A DNA stretch of 64,000 bases from Hyphomicrobium sp. CS1GBMeth3 (GTDB lineage Bacteria; Pseudomonadota; Alphaproteobacteria; Rhizobiales; Hyphomicrobiaceae): positions 124,001 through 188,000 of the forward strand of contig NZ_FPHO01000002.1 in assembly GCF_900117455.1 (NCBI RefSeq). Direction: 5' to 3'. Under the pieces are notes generated by a model. That model saw only the letters and a program-made list of their open reading frames with translations, did not search any database and was not told the origin of the DNA. A program made the translations under genes and the position numbers. Shown here one piece after another: positions 24,825 through 32,920 of the stretch (the first letter of the stretch is position 1; each line of letters opens with the position of its first letter).

Positions 24825-25523
24825 ATGCGGGTCCTTCTGATCGAGGACGATAGCGCAACAGCGCAGAGCATCGAGCTGATGCTCCAGTCCGAGGGTTTCA
24901 ACTGCTACACCACGGATCTCGGTGAAGAGGGCGTGGATCTCGGAAAGCTCTACGACTACGACATCATCCTGCTCGACCTCAATCTGCCGGACATGAGCGG
25001 CTACGAGGTTCTCAAGATGCTGCGGGTGGCGAAGGTCCAGACGCCCATTCTGATCCTCTCGGGTCTCGCGCAGATCGAGGACAAGGTGCGGGGACTTGGG
25101 TTCGGCGCCGACGACTACATGACGAAGCCGTTCCACAAGGATGAGCTCGTCGCACGCATTCACGCCATCGTGCGTCGCTCGAAAGGGCACGCACAGTCGG
25201 TTATCGAGACGGGCGACCTCAGGGTCAACCTCGATACCAAGACGGTCGAGGTCAATGGACAGCGCGTTCACCTCACCGGCAAAGAGTACCAGATGCTCGA
25301 GCTGCTCTCGCTCAGGAAGGGCACGACGCTTACCAAAGAGATGTTCCTCAATCATCTCTACGGCGGCATGGACGAACCGGAACTCAAGATCATCGACGTG
25401 TTCATCTGCAAGCTCAGGAAGAAGCTGCAGGTCGCGACCGGTGGCCAGCATTACATCGAGACGGTCTGGGGGCGCGGCTACGTTCTGCGCAATCCCGGCG
25501 AGGACAGCAGCGCTGCTGCCTGA
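24825..25523 (+). CDS. ctrA: Cell-cycle master response regulator CtrA
   Basis: A 232-residue OmpR-type regulator, [20 protein letters not shown] with the phosphorylated Asp51 in [18 protein letters not shown]. The DNA-binding domain ends [13 protein letters not shown]. The [31 protein letters not shown] and [18 protein letters not shown] segments are CtrA-specific. It ends in Ala-Ala, the ClpXP-recognised tail used for cell-cycle degradation. CtrA controls flagellar, division and replication genes in this class of bacteria and is opposed by SciP, encoded about 2 kb upstream. GGAAGAGGG precedes the ATG, and a good terminator follows. Confidence 0.98.
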   Translation: MRVLLIEDDSATAQSIELMLQSEGFNCYTTDLGEEGVDLGKLYDYDIILLDLNLPDMSGYEVLKMLRVAKVQTPILILSGLAQIEDKVRGLGFGADDYMTKPFHKDELVARIHAIVRRSKGHAQSVIETGDLRVNLDTKTVEVNGQRVHLTGKEYQMLELLSLRKGTTLTKEMFLNHLYGGMDEPELKIIDVFICKLRKKLQVATGGQHYIETVWGRGYVLRNPGEDSSAAA

Positions 25524-25550
25524 GGCAGAGCAATATGAATCGAATTTCGA

Positions 25551-25579
25551 CGGGGCGCTTTGGCGCCCCGTTTGTTTTT
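25551..25579 (+). terminator. Rho-independent terminator of ctrA
   Basis: An 8-bp perfect stem CGGGGCGC/GCGCCCCG with a four-base loop (25551-25570) is followed by TTTGTTTTT. A textbook hairpin plus U-run 30 bp after the ctrA stop. Confidence 0.92.
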
Positions 25580-25754
25580 CACGGCCGATGGCGGCCTTGT
25601 CCTCGATTTGGTTGCAACTGAGCGCTGTGGAAACGCATCTGTTTTGGCGCGTAGAACGTGCAAAAGGGCAAAATTTTTCAGCTATGATGTCGGTTGGCCG
25701 CATCTCCGTCGTTTTTTGCGACGATTGTTGTCACATTCCGACGCCGGACAGCTC

Positions 25755-27293
25755 ATGAAGACGGATACTCTTGAACGTTCGCCGATCTGCTGGTCGGCCC
25801 CGGGATGGGGGCGGGCTGGTCTCGTTGCTGTTCTCTCTCTCTCTTCCTCGGCGATGCTACAACTCGATCGGGCTCGTGCGGGAGAGGTGTTGGCGTCGGC
25901 CGCACCCGGTAAAGGGTGGGTGGCCGAGGTCGAGTTCGCCGCCGAGCCCGGCTCAGAATCCGACCCATGGCGCGCACGAACCTTCGCACACGGTTTTTCC
26001 GATAGCCCGCGGCCGAACCTGCCGGTCGAGACCGTTCCCGTCAGATGGCTCGATGGATTTCAGAAGCAGGCGTCGCACCTTGGCGTGGTTGGAGGTGGGT
26101 TTGGCGCAAAGCAAACCGAGGATGCGGATTATACGTTCGGTCTCTCGCGTCTCGTTAAGAGCGTTGCGGTGCGCACCTTTGGCGTCGTGCCGACGCCAGA
26201 TCACGGCCACGGAGCCCATGTCGTCAGTAGCCTTCCGGCGCCGGAGAAGAAGGCCCCAAGTAATGCCTACAGCATTTTCGCAGGTATGCCGGGGAACGGC
26301 GGCGACTTCGGCAGCGTCATCCTCGGAGTCGAGCGGGCGAAGGCGAGCCCGGCCTCGCTGGAGCCGTGCCCGAGCGACATCTGCTTCGGGCGTGAATTGG
26401 TAGCGTGGAGCAAGGCGTTGCGGTCCTGCACGCAGGACGTGCGCATTGGGATCATCGATACTTCGTTCGACATTTCCCACCCAGCGTTCAAGAAGCTCAA
26501 GGCGATCCGCAAGGAATTCCTCGACGACGTGTATCCTTCGGACGAGGACTGGCACGGCACGGCGATCCTGTCGCTACTTGCGGGTGATCCCGATAGCGGG
26601 ACGCCGGGGCTCGTCCCGGATGCAACATTCCTGCTCGCGACGGCCTTCCGCAGCGATGCGGCGGGCAACGCGTCGACCGACACCGGCAAGTTGCTCGAAG
26701 CCTTGGACTGGCTCGACAAGCTCGACGTCGACATCGTCAACATGAGCTTTGCGGGGCCGCGCGATCCGGCCGTCGCGAAGGCGATCGAGCGCATGAGCCT
26801 CAAGGGCGTGGTGTTCGTTGCGGCCGCCGGCAACATGGGGCCGGCCGCCGGAGCAAGCTATCCGGCGGCGTATCCGCATGTGATCGCTGTCACCGCCGTC
26901 AATCGCGACGGCGAGAGCTACCGCAATGCCAACCGCGGTGCATATGTCGACATCGCGGCGCCGGGCGTGGACGTGCTGACGGCACTGCCGGGTGCAAAGC
27001 AGGGCTTCCAGACGGGGACGTCCTTCGCGGCGCCTTTCGTGACGGCCATCCTCGCCACGCGCATCTCAAGCGGCATCATCGAAGGAACCGAGCAGCATCT
27101 GCTGGATCAGCTTCCGGTGCGCGATCTCGGAATATCGGGGCGTGATCCGGTCTACGGCGTGGGGCTCGTGCTGGCGCCGAAACAGTGTCCGAGCAACATG
27201 GTCGCGAAGGCGACGGTCTCGAAAAGCGCGTCCAAGTCACGTGCCAAGAAGCTGGCCAATGCCAATGCCACTTCGCGGCCGGCCCGCAATTAG
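25755..27293 (+). CDS. S8 family serine peptidase (subtilase)
   Basis: The product has 512 residues from ATG 25755. The catalytic triad is Asp235 (VRIGIIDTSFDISHP), His267 (DEDWHGTAIL) and Ser423 (GTSFAAPFVTAI). The oxyanion residue Asn360 sits in VAAAGNMGPAAGASYP. The about 220-residue N-terminal part before the catalytic domain has a hydrophobic segment near residues 20-40 (possible signal or anchor) and otherwise no known domain. It is convergent with the anti-sigma/ECF sigma genes. S8 protease, anti-sigma factor and ECF sigma form a recurring cluster in Hyphomicrobiales, so the protease may act on the anti-sigma factor or belong to the regulon; this is an inference. Confidence 0.93.
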   Translation: MKTDTLERSPICWSAPGWGRAGLVAVLSLSSSAMLQLDRARAGEVLASAAPGKGWVAEVEFAAEPGSESDPWRARTFAHGFSDSPRPNLPVETVPVRWLDGFQKQASHLGVVGGGFGAKQTEDADYTFGLSRLVKSVAVRTFGVVPTPDHGHGAHVVSSLPAPEKKAPSNAYSIFAGMPGNGGDFGSVILGVERAKASPASLEPCPSDICFGRELVAWSKALRSCTQDVRIGIIDTSFDISHPAFKKLKAIRKEFLDDVYPSDEDWHGTAILSLLAGDPDSGTPGLVPDATFLLATAFRSDAAGNASTDTGKLLEALDWLDKLDVDIVNMSFAGPRDPAVAKAIERMSLKGVVFVAAAGNMGPAAGASYPAAYPHVIAVTAVNRDGESYRNANRGAYVDIAAPGVDVLTALPGAKQGFQTGTSFAAPFVTAILATRISSGIIEGTEQHLLDQLPVRDLGISGRDPVYGVGLVLAPKQCPSNMVAKATVSKSASKSRAKKLANANATSRPARN

Positions 27294-27344
27294 GTTGAGG
27301 CCGCGCGCGGCGGGCCTTTCGACACAGCAAGCGTTTCAGGCGAG

Positions 27345-28196
27345 CTAACGGTTCGGGGTATACGTTGTGCCCGCCGGCGGGGGCGGTTGCCAGCCGTTTG
27401 CCAGCAACTCCGCCTCTTCGTCGCGGCCAAAGGCGTCGCCGGCGATGATCGTTTCGGCCAGCGCGTCGATGGCCGGCACCTTGACCGATGTTGCGGTCTG
27501 GTAGGGGCCGGAGCTTTGTGGCGTGCTCGGCGTCTCGACATGCAGCGCGAGCCGCCACTGTCCCTCGCCGGTGCGGCAGGCAAGACCCGCAAAATTCGGA
27601 CCGCTAGCTTCGCCGGTAATGCGGTATTCGCGGCAGATACCTCCGGCCTGGGTGCGGAACGAGAGCACCGGCACGATGGAAACATCGCCCGAGTCTGACG
27701 CGGCCGCGACGCGGCTGCGGCGGGTTTCGAGGGTGCGCGCGAGCTTGCCCGACGCCAAAAGCTCGGATCCGGCAACCTGGATCAGCCCCGATGGAGCGCT
27801 GAAGCGTCCGACGGCCCAGCCGATCGCCGTGCTCGTGAGGACGAGAGCTATCGCGCCCGCTGCAAAGGCCGGTGTCATGCCCCCGCTCGGCAGGTAGGTC
27901 TCCGCCAGATTGCCCACGCCCTCGCGCAAGCGCGCGTAAAGCGAAGGACGACGCGGCTGTGACTCGGCGGGCACTGTCGATGCCCTTGCGATGGCGGCGA
28001 TCAGGCGGTCCGGCACCGGCTCGTGCAAGGTGTGCTCGAAGACGTAGGCGAGGCGCATCCGGGTCTCGACGAACGGTTCGAGCCGTGCGCGCAAGACAGG
28101 ATCCTGAGCCAAGACCTGTTCGACTGCCTTTGCCTCATCGGCGGTGAGCTCACCGTCGGCGTAGGCCATCAGCAACTCGTCGGGGACCGTCATCAT
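27345..28196 (-). CDS. Membrane anti-sigma factor
   Basis: The product has 283 residues. The N-terminal cytosolic part starts MMTVPDELLMAYADGELTADEAKAVEQVL, the zinc-less anti-sigma helix arrangement (residues 1-75). A membrane helix lies at residues 106-128 (AFAAGAIALVLTSTAIGWAVG), and a periplasmic domain with two cysteines (GGICREYRITG, LACRTG) follows. It begins one base after the stop of the ECF sigma gene and is co-transcribed with it. The topology predicts that the anti-sigma factor holds the sigma factor at the inner membrane until a periplasmic signal or proteolysis releases it. Confidence 0.88.
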   Translation of the reverse strand: MMTVPDELLMAYADGELTADEAKAVEQVLAQDPVLRARLEPFVETRMRLAYVFEHTLHEPVPDRLIAAIARASTVPAESQPRRPSLYARLREGVGNLAETYLPSGGMTPAFAAGAIALVLTSTAIGWAVGRFSAPSGLIQVAGSELLASGKLARTLETRRSRVAAASDSGDVSIVPVLSFRTQAGGICREYRITGEASGPNFAGLACRTGEGQWRLALHVETPSTPQSSGPYQTATSVKVPAIDALAETIIAGDAFGRDEEAELLANGWQPPPPAGTTYTPNR

Positions 28197-28197
28197 A

Positions 28198-28725
28198 TCA
28201 ATGCCCCTGCCCGGACGCCGAGCGAACGGAGGTTGTGGCGCTGTCTGTCAGCGCCGAAAACAGCGCCTGGCGGGCGCGGGAAAGGCGGCTCATAACCGTG
28301 CCGATGGGAATGTTGAGGATGCTTGCTGCTTCTTTGTAGGAAATGCCCTCGACGCATACCATGGCCACCAAGACCTGCTGGTCGGGTGGAAGCCGCCCAA
28401 TACTCTCTACGACAGCGGCAAGGGTGAGGCGGCTTTCGGTAATGTTCCGCCCATCGACGCCCATAAGGTTTTCGGCCTCGTCGAGCTGACGCTCGTCGCG
28501 CTGTGCCTTGCGGCCGCGGTGGTTGTCCACCCAAATGTTCTGCGCAATGCGATACATCCAACTATCGAGACTCGTTCCCGGCTTCCACTGGTCCAAGTGT
28601 GCGAGCGCACGCTCGCACGTGTCTTGCACGAGGTCGTCCGCCTTGTCCTTGTCGCCCGTCAACGCGAGCGCAAACCTGCGAAGGCGCGGCAGAAGCTGGA
28701 TCATCCGCGACTGGATTTCATCCAC
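28198..28725 (-). CDS. ECF RNA polymerase sigma factor with cognate anti-sigma gene
   Basis: The product has 175 residues from GTG 28725, chosen because GGGAGGGGG lies directly upstream. The open frame continues to an upstream ATG at 28947, but that stretch is low in coding signal and out of family. Region sigma-2 is LPRLRRFALALTGDKDKADDLVQDTCERAL plus WMYRIAQNIWVDNHRGRK. Region sigma-4 is LPPDQQVLVAMVCVEGISYKEAASILNIPIGTVMSRLSRARQAL. Its stop is followed after one base by the start of the anti-sigma gene. The regulated target genes are unknown, but the convergent subtilase gene is a candidate. Confidence 0.92.
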   Translation of the reverse strand: MDEIQSRMIQLLPRLRRFALALTGDKDKADDLVQDTCERALAHLDQWKPGTSLDSWMYRIAQNIWVDNHRGRKAQRDERQLDEAENLMGVDGRNITESRLTLAAVVESIGRLPPDQQVLVAMVCVEGISYKEAASILNIPIGTVMSRLSRARQALFSALTDSATTSVRSASGQGH

Positions 28726-28910
28726 CTCGGCCCCCTCCCGCGACTGTTGGATACAACGCAATTCCCACTTGTTTATTCCCGACAGAGGTGATTTTGGGGC
28801 GTGCGTGCCTCGGCGGCGCCCCCCCTTTTGAAGCTGTGCTTTGTCGGGGGCCTTTTCGTAACAACCCGTTAACATCCGGATCTGTCCGGACGTGGTCTTC
28901 GGCGGGTCGC

Positions 28911-29285
28911 TCAGCCCAGCAGTCGGCCCTCGAGCTGGATAATGCAACTGTCGAGATTATGCAGAATCTCGTCGGTTTTATCGAGTTCGCCACGGATGGC
29001 GTCGATGTCGGGGAGTGTATCCCCTTTTCTGAATGTGCGAGACACTCTTCTCAGCGTGGCAAACAGTCCACGCCGGCGGGCCTCGCGGGCGGCAGCTTCC
29101 TCGGCCCGCTCGACGGTGCGGCGAGCGCTCAGCTCCTGCTTGGCGATCCGCCGCTTCAGGAGCGCGAGCTCTTTCTTCTTGTGTTTCAGTTCTTTAATTG
29201 CGGCGCGGGCTTCCGCTTCGGACTTGACCTCGACGCGCACATCCGTCCCCTCAATGCGGGCGAAACGCATCTCTCTCAGCTGCAT
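28911..29285 (-). CDS. 124-residue coiled-coil protein, unknown function
   Basis: Begins MQLREMRFARIEGTDVRVEV and then becomes a long, highly charged helical region (residues 22-75, EAEARAAIKELKHKKKELALLKRRIAKQE) followed by an Arg-rich stretch and a second helix. No membrane segment and no named domain. It lies upstream of the ECF sigma gene in the same direction, about 190 bp away, so a separate promoter is likely. Coding status is supported by third-position GC and by the absence of competing frames. Confidence 0.65.
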   Translation of the reverse strand: MQLREMRFARIEGTDVRVEVKSEAEARAAIKELKHKKKELALLKRRIAKQELSARRTVERAEEAAAREARRRGLFATLRRVSRTFRKGDTLPDIDAIRGELDKTDEILHNLDSCIIQLEGRLLG

Positions 29286-29424
29286 TCTCTGAAGGCCCTC
29301 CCCCGAACGCCGTCCGGTGGACCGTACACTTTACCGAGGTGAACGTCAGCAGGGGGCGGGGTGGCCGCGGGGGACAAAACCTTTTAAGGAATGGCACCCG
29401 CAAAGCAAAAGGCAGCGCTCGGCC

Positions 29425-30084
29425 ATGACCACATCGTCTACGGAAACCCTGAGCCTCAGGGCCGCCATCATCCCGGTGACGCCGTTCCAGCAGAACTGCA
29501 CGCTGATCTGGGACGAGGACAGCAAGGCCGGCGCGGTTATCGACCCTGGCGGAGACCTCGAGAATGTGCGCCGGGCCATCGATGAGCTCGGTGTCAAGGT
29601 CGAGAAAATCCTGCTCACGCATGGTCATATCGACCACGCGGGCGGGGCGGCCGAGCTCAAGGAGGCACTTGAGGTGGACGTCGAGGGGCCGCACCCGGCG
29701 GACAAGTTCCTGCTCGACAACCTCGCCAAGCAGGGCGAGGCCTACAGCATCCCGGCGCGGCCGGTGACGCCCGATCGCTGGCTCGACGAGGGTGATACGG
29801 TCAGCATCGGGGAGCATACGTTCGAAATCCTGCACTGCCCTGGGCATTCGCCGGGTTCAGTGGTGATGGTCAACCGGCCGCACCGCTTGATCGTGATGGG
29901 AGACGTGCTGTTCCGCGGCTCGATCGGGCGCACAGATTTCCCGTACGGCGATCATGAGGCGCTGATCACCGCGATTACGAGCAAGCTGTTGCCGCTCGGT
30001 GACGATTTCACGTTCATCTGCGGGCACGGACCGGCCAGCACCATCGGCGAGGAGCGGCGCAGCAATCCGTTCCTGCGCGGCTAG
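29425..30084 (+). CDS. Metallo-beta-lactamase-fold hydrolase, glyoxalase II-like
   Basis: The product has 219 residues from ATG 29425 (MTTSSTETLSLRAAI). The metal-binding motif is THGHIDHAGGA (residues 67-77), then HCPGHSPGSV and GDVLFRGSIGRTDFP, matching the YcbL/GloB-like branch. A C-terminal HGPASTIGEERRSNPF supplies the last metal ligand. Likely hydrolyses a thioester such as S-lactoylglutathione or a related substrate in the cytoplasm. It stands alone, with a rightward start and short gaps either side. Confidence 0.93.
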   Translation: MTTSSTETLSLRAAIIPVTPFQQNCTLIWDEDSKAGAVIDPGGDLENVRRAIDELGVKVEKILLTHGHIDHAGGAAELKEALEVDVEGPHPADKFLLDNLAKQGEAYSIPARPVTPDRWLDEGDTVSIGEHTFEILHCPGHSPGSVVMVNRPHRLIVMGDVLFRGSIGRTDFPYGDHEALITAITSKLLPLGDDFTFICGHGPASTIGEERRSNPFLRG

Positions 30085-30100
30085 CGCCCTGGGTCAAGGT

Positions 30101-30475
30101 CTAGCGGCGCGACCAGCCGATGCCGAAGTCGAGGCAGCCGAAGATGCCGCACTCGTTGGCTGCGGTGCCGTAGCCGGTCAGGCTGCCGTCGTTCTCGTAG
30201 AAGTCCACGGTCTCGACGCGCAGGGTTTCGGAGCAGCTGCGGCGACAGGCGATCCACGTGCCGTTAGGCTTGCGCACCTCGTAGCCGACCCGTGTTTCGC
30301 GCACCGGGCCGGAGACCGTGCCGTTGCCGAAACGGCTGACCGCGACGGCAACGTCGCCCTCGGGCGCCCGGCGCAGGAAGCGGCCGGCGTCTGCGGGCAG
30401 GCTCGCCAACACCGAAAGGGGGCCGGCGCCCATCACAAAGAGGGCGAGGGCAGCGAAGGGGGTGCGGCGAAGCAT
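30101..30475 (-). CDS. Small secreted cysteine-containing protein
   Basis: The product has 124 residues. A signal peptide covers about residues 1-30 (MLRRTPFAALALFVMGAGPLSVLA), then a mature domain with four cysteines (IACRRSCSETL, NECGIFGCLDFGIG). The mature part resembles a short beta-rich fold. It lies 27 bp from the next leftward gene (30503), which reads in the same direction, so the pair may be co-transcribed. No family is recognised. Confidence 0.75.
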   Translation of the reverse strand: MLRRTPFAALALFVMGAGPLSVLASLPADAGRFLRRAPEGDVAVAVSRFGNGTVSGPVRETRVGYEVRKPNGTWIACRRSCSETLRVETVDFYENDGSLTGYGTAANECGIFGCLDFGIGWSRR

Positions 30476-30502
30476 CGTTGGCTTTCTCCCTTGTTTGGCG
30501 GA

Positions 30503-30976
30503 TCAGCCGCTCTTGGCGAACTGCAGTTTGACGCCCGTGAAGCCAGGCCCGCCCGTGGAAATGGATACGGTTTGACGCGAACCCGTCATGGTGACGCTCA
30601 TCGAGCCGGCGAGGGCTCCCGAAAATGTCAGGCTGAAGCCGTTTCCGGTCTGTCGGCCCGAAACATTGCCGGTTTGATTGAACTCGCGCTCCTCCCAGGT
30701 GCCGGTGATGCCTTTGCCGGCGCTCCTCAGGTTGGCGCGCATGTGAATCTTGAACGAAGCATTGCTGCAGTTGATGGCCATGCCAAGGCTGTTGCTCTGT
30801 TTGGCATTGTAGTAGCCACGGCATCTCAGACGTTCCGTCGTGCCGTTGGTGAGGCGGACGCTCCCGGTACCGGACCAGGCGCCGTCCAGGGCAGAGAAAG
30901 TGCCTTCAAGGGCCCCCGCCGGGGTCGCCAGCGTGAGCACCGCCCCGACGAGGGCGGCAGAGCAAGTCCGTTTCAC
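30503..30976 (-). CDS. Secreted beta-rich protein, unknown function
   Basis: The product has 157 residues from GTG 30976, chosen because GGAGGC precedes it. A signal peptide (KRTCSAALVGAVLTLATPAGA) leads to a mature region starting LEGTFSALDGAWSGTGSVRL. This Gly/Thr-rich strand pattern with CRGYYN and NCSNASF occurs in a family of uncharacterised periplasmic proteins of Hyphomicrobiales. The likely place of action is the periplasm. It is upstream of the small Cys protein in the same direction and divergent from the DUF3617 gene. Confidence 0.78.
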   Translation of the reverse strand: MKRTCSAALVGAVLTLATPAGALEGTFSALDGAWSGTGSVRLTNGTTERLRCRGYYNAKQSNSLGMAINCSNASFKIHMRANLRSAGKGITGTWEEREFNQTGNVSGRQTGNGFSLTFSGALAGSMSVTMTGSRQTVSISTGGPGFTGVKLQFAKSG

Positions 30977-31327
30977 GTTTGCCTCCAAAGGGATGAGACG
31001 GTCAGTTTTGGCACCGCGATCCGAATAGAACATTAGCATTGACCCATGAATTTGCGATGCTTCCCGGGCAACAGTCCGGCGCGATGGCGGTGTATGTATC
31101 GCTGCGCAGGCGGTTTACCACCATTGTTTGTCTGCGGACTGTCCGTCTCTGATTTCGGACTGTTTTGCAAGCGATTTACGGGCCGATGCGCGAGGCGCGC
31201 CGGCGGGCGCGGTTGCCACGGCTTCCCGGACGCGATGCCAAACGTCCCAATTCGGCGCTTGCAAGAGGCGCCGCGGCAGGTATGGTCTCCCGCAAGAAAC
31301 GATATAACGTTTTATGGAGGAACGACG
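30977..31327. other. Intergenic region, 351 bp
   Basis: Divergent spacer between two secreted-protein genes. A small palindrome AAACG-ATATAA-CGTTT (31297-31312) sits just before the ribosome site of the DUF3617 gene. Otherwise nothing distinctive is seen. Confidence 0.35.
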
Positions 31328-31843
31328 ATGCGCTCGGGAGCTATGGGGCGTGCGGTTGCGGTTATTGCAGGAGTGCTCGCGCTCGACGGGCCTGCGCTCG
31401 CGGACGAGGCCAGCCTTCCGGAGCGCAAGGCCGGTCTCTGGGAGCTGCATACGGTGATGGATGAGGGGCTCGGCCCGAAGGATCAGACGCTCAAGATGTG
31501 CGTCGATGCCGAGATGGAGCACAACACCGTCAAAGCGAGCAGTGTCGAGCACGCCAACCAGTGCACGAAGTACGAGGTCAAGCGCGAGGGTGAAAAGACG
31601 GTCGTCGACATGTCGTGCCAGTTTGCGAGCCGGCACGTGAAGAGCCGCACGGAGATGACCGGCGATTTCAAGTCGGCGTTGCTGGTCAAGATCGATAGCA
31701 CGACCTCCGGCGATCACAACGGTCAGACGGTGGCGGTGAAGCGCACGATCACGCAGATAGGCAAATATCTCGGGGAGAGCTGCGGCGAGCTTGTTGGTGG
31801 CGAGGCCATGGGCTCGGATGGCAGCCGCGTGATGGTGCAGTAG
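31328..31843 (+). CDS. DUF3617 family secreted protein
   Basis: The product has 171 residues from ATG 31328 behind GGAGG. A signal peptide (residues 1-25, ending PALADEA) is followed by the DUF3617 pattern RKAGLWELHTVMDEG, LKMCVDAEM, YEVKREGEKTVVDMSCQ and KSRTEMTGDF, with cysteines that probably form disulphides. DUF3617 proteins are periplasmic and of unknown function. Single gene. Confidence 0.85.
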   Translation: MRSGAMGRAVAVIAGVLALDGPALADEASLPERKAGLWELHTVMDEGLGPKDQTLKMCVDAEMEHNTVKASSVEHANQCTKYEVKREGEKTVVDMSCQFASRHVKSRTEMTGDFKSALLVKIDSTTSGDHNGQTVAVKRTITQIGKYLGESCGELVGGEAMGSDGSRVMVQ

Positions 31844-31923
31844 CGCGCCCTATCGCTTTTTGTCGCCGATCACGAAAACAGCCGCGATTCCCGCCGCTGT
31901 TTTGCATTGTTCCGACGCTCGGT

Positions 31924-32211
31924 TCAGCATCCTCGGCGGATGACACAGCGCCGATAGGCGCGAGTGGTCCAACCGAACTGGGCGGCACAGCTACGGCGTA
32001 CGTGTGAGCAGCGCCCAAAACGATGGGGGCCATGCCAGCGGTGATGGCGGTGCCAGCGGCGGTGGCGCACCTCGTCGAGTAGCGAACCGGCCGCGAGCTG
32101 GGATTGGACTGCCTTGCCGGCCGCCGGAAGTGCCGCTGAGCTAGCTGTATGGGGGGCGAGTGCCGCTCCGGCTGCAATGGCCGCGGCGACGGCGAGAGCT
32201 TTCCAACGCAT
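31924..32211 (-). CDS. Small His/Arg-rich secreted protein
   Basis: The product has 95 residues with a signal peptide (residues 1-27, MRWKALAVAAAIAAGAALAPHTASSAA). The mature part contains a His/Arg/Trp cluster RRWHRHHRWHGPHRFGRC (about residues 52-69) and three more cysteines near the C-terminus. The cluster could bind metal ions or anionic surfaces. Proteins like this are common and uncharacterised in this order. AAGGAGAG lies before the ATG. Single gene. Confidence 0.75.
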   Translation of the reverse strand: MRWKALAVAAAIAAGAALAPHTASSAALPAAGKAVQSQLAAGSLLDEVRHRRWHRHHRWHGPHRFGRCSHVRRSCAAQFGWTTRAYRRCVIRRGC

Positions 32212-32431
32212 CCTTCACTCTCCTTTTTTCTGAGGTTATTTCTGAGGCCCAGGCGTGAACCATGGACGCGGGCACGTCCATTTTTTAACGTAAGCCGTAT
32301 CCTGCTGGAATTGAGGGTCCCTCGGTAGTCTTCCGCCTGCTTTCTCGGTGACGAGGTAAAATTTTTGTTTGAGGTGTCGGCTGCTCTGCGCGGCGTCCGT
32401 CTTTCAGACGAAGCGCGTCAGGAGCATGCCC

Positions 32432-32911
32432 ATGGCGACCATCCAAAAGATCACCCCGCACCTTTGGTTCAACGGTAATGCCGAAGAGGCCGTGAATTTC
32501 TATGTTTCGCTGTTCGACAATTCGCGCATCGTCAGTGTGTCCCGCTACGGCAAATCGGGACCGGGGCCAGAGGGCGCCGTCCTGGTCATCGGGTTCGAAC
32601 TTGCCGGACAACGTTTCGCCGCCATCAATGCCGGTCCGGAGTTCAAATTCACCGAGGCCGTCTCGTTCTTCGTCGGCTGCGACTCACAGGCGGAGATCGA
32701 CACGTTGTGGGCCAAGCTCACGGCGGATGGCGGCCGAGAGCAACCGTGCGGCTGGCTCAAGGACCGTTACGGCCTTTCGTGGCAGATCAACTCGACCGAA
32801 CTGCCCGGGCTCATGACAGGCGATCCAGAGGCTGCCGACCGCGTCATGGCCGCGGTGCTGCAGATGAAAAAGGTCGATATCGCACGCCTCAAGGAGGCGC
32901 ACAGGGGATGA
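32432..32911 (+). CDS. VOC-superfamily protein (PhnB-like)
   Basis: The product has 159 residues from ATG 32432, placed by AGGAG seven bases upstream. Starts MATIQKITPHLWFNGNAEEAVNFY, the hallmark of the PhnB/3-demethylubiquinone-methyltransferase-like VOC fold. GFELAGQRFAAINAGPEFKF and KDRYGLSWQINSTELPGLM follow. Members bind metals and catalyse isomerisation, dioxygenation or resistance reactions; the substrate here is unknown. It is convergent with the PaaK-like gene. Confidence 0.92.
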   Translation: MATIQKITPHLWFNGNAEEAVNFYVSLFDNSRIVSVSRYGKSGPGPEGAVLVIGFELAGQRFAAINAGPEFKFTEAVSFFVGCDSQAEIDTLWAKLTADGGREQPCGWLKDRYGLSWQINSTELPGLMTGDPEAADRVMAAVLQMKKVDIARLKEAHRG

Positions 32912-32920
32912 GGGCGACGA

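Noticed and set aside
28726..28947. N-terminal extension of the ECF sigma factor to an upstream ATG
   Set aside because: The added residues do not fit the family and a strong ribosome site sits before GTG 28725.
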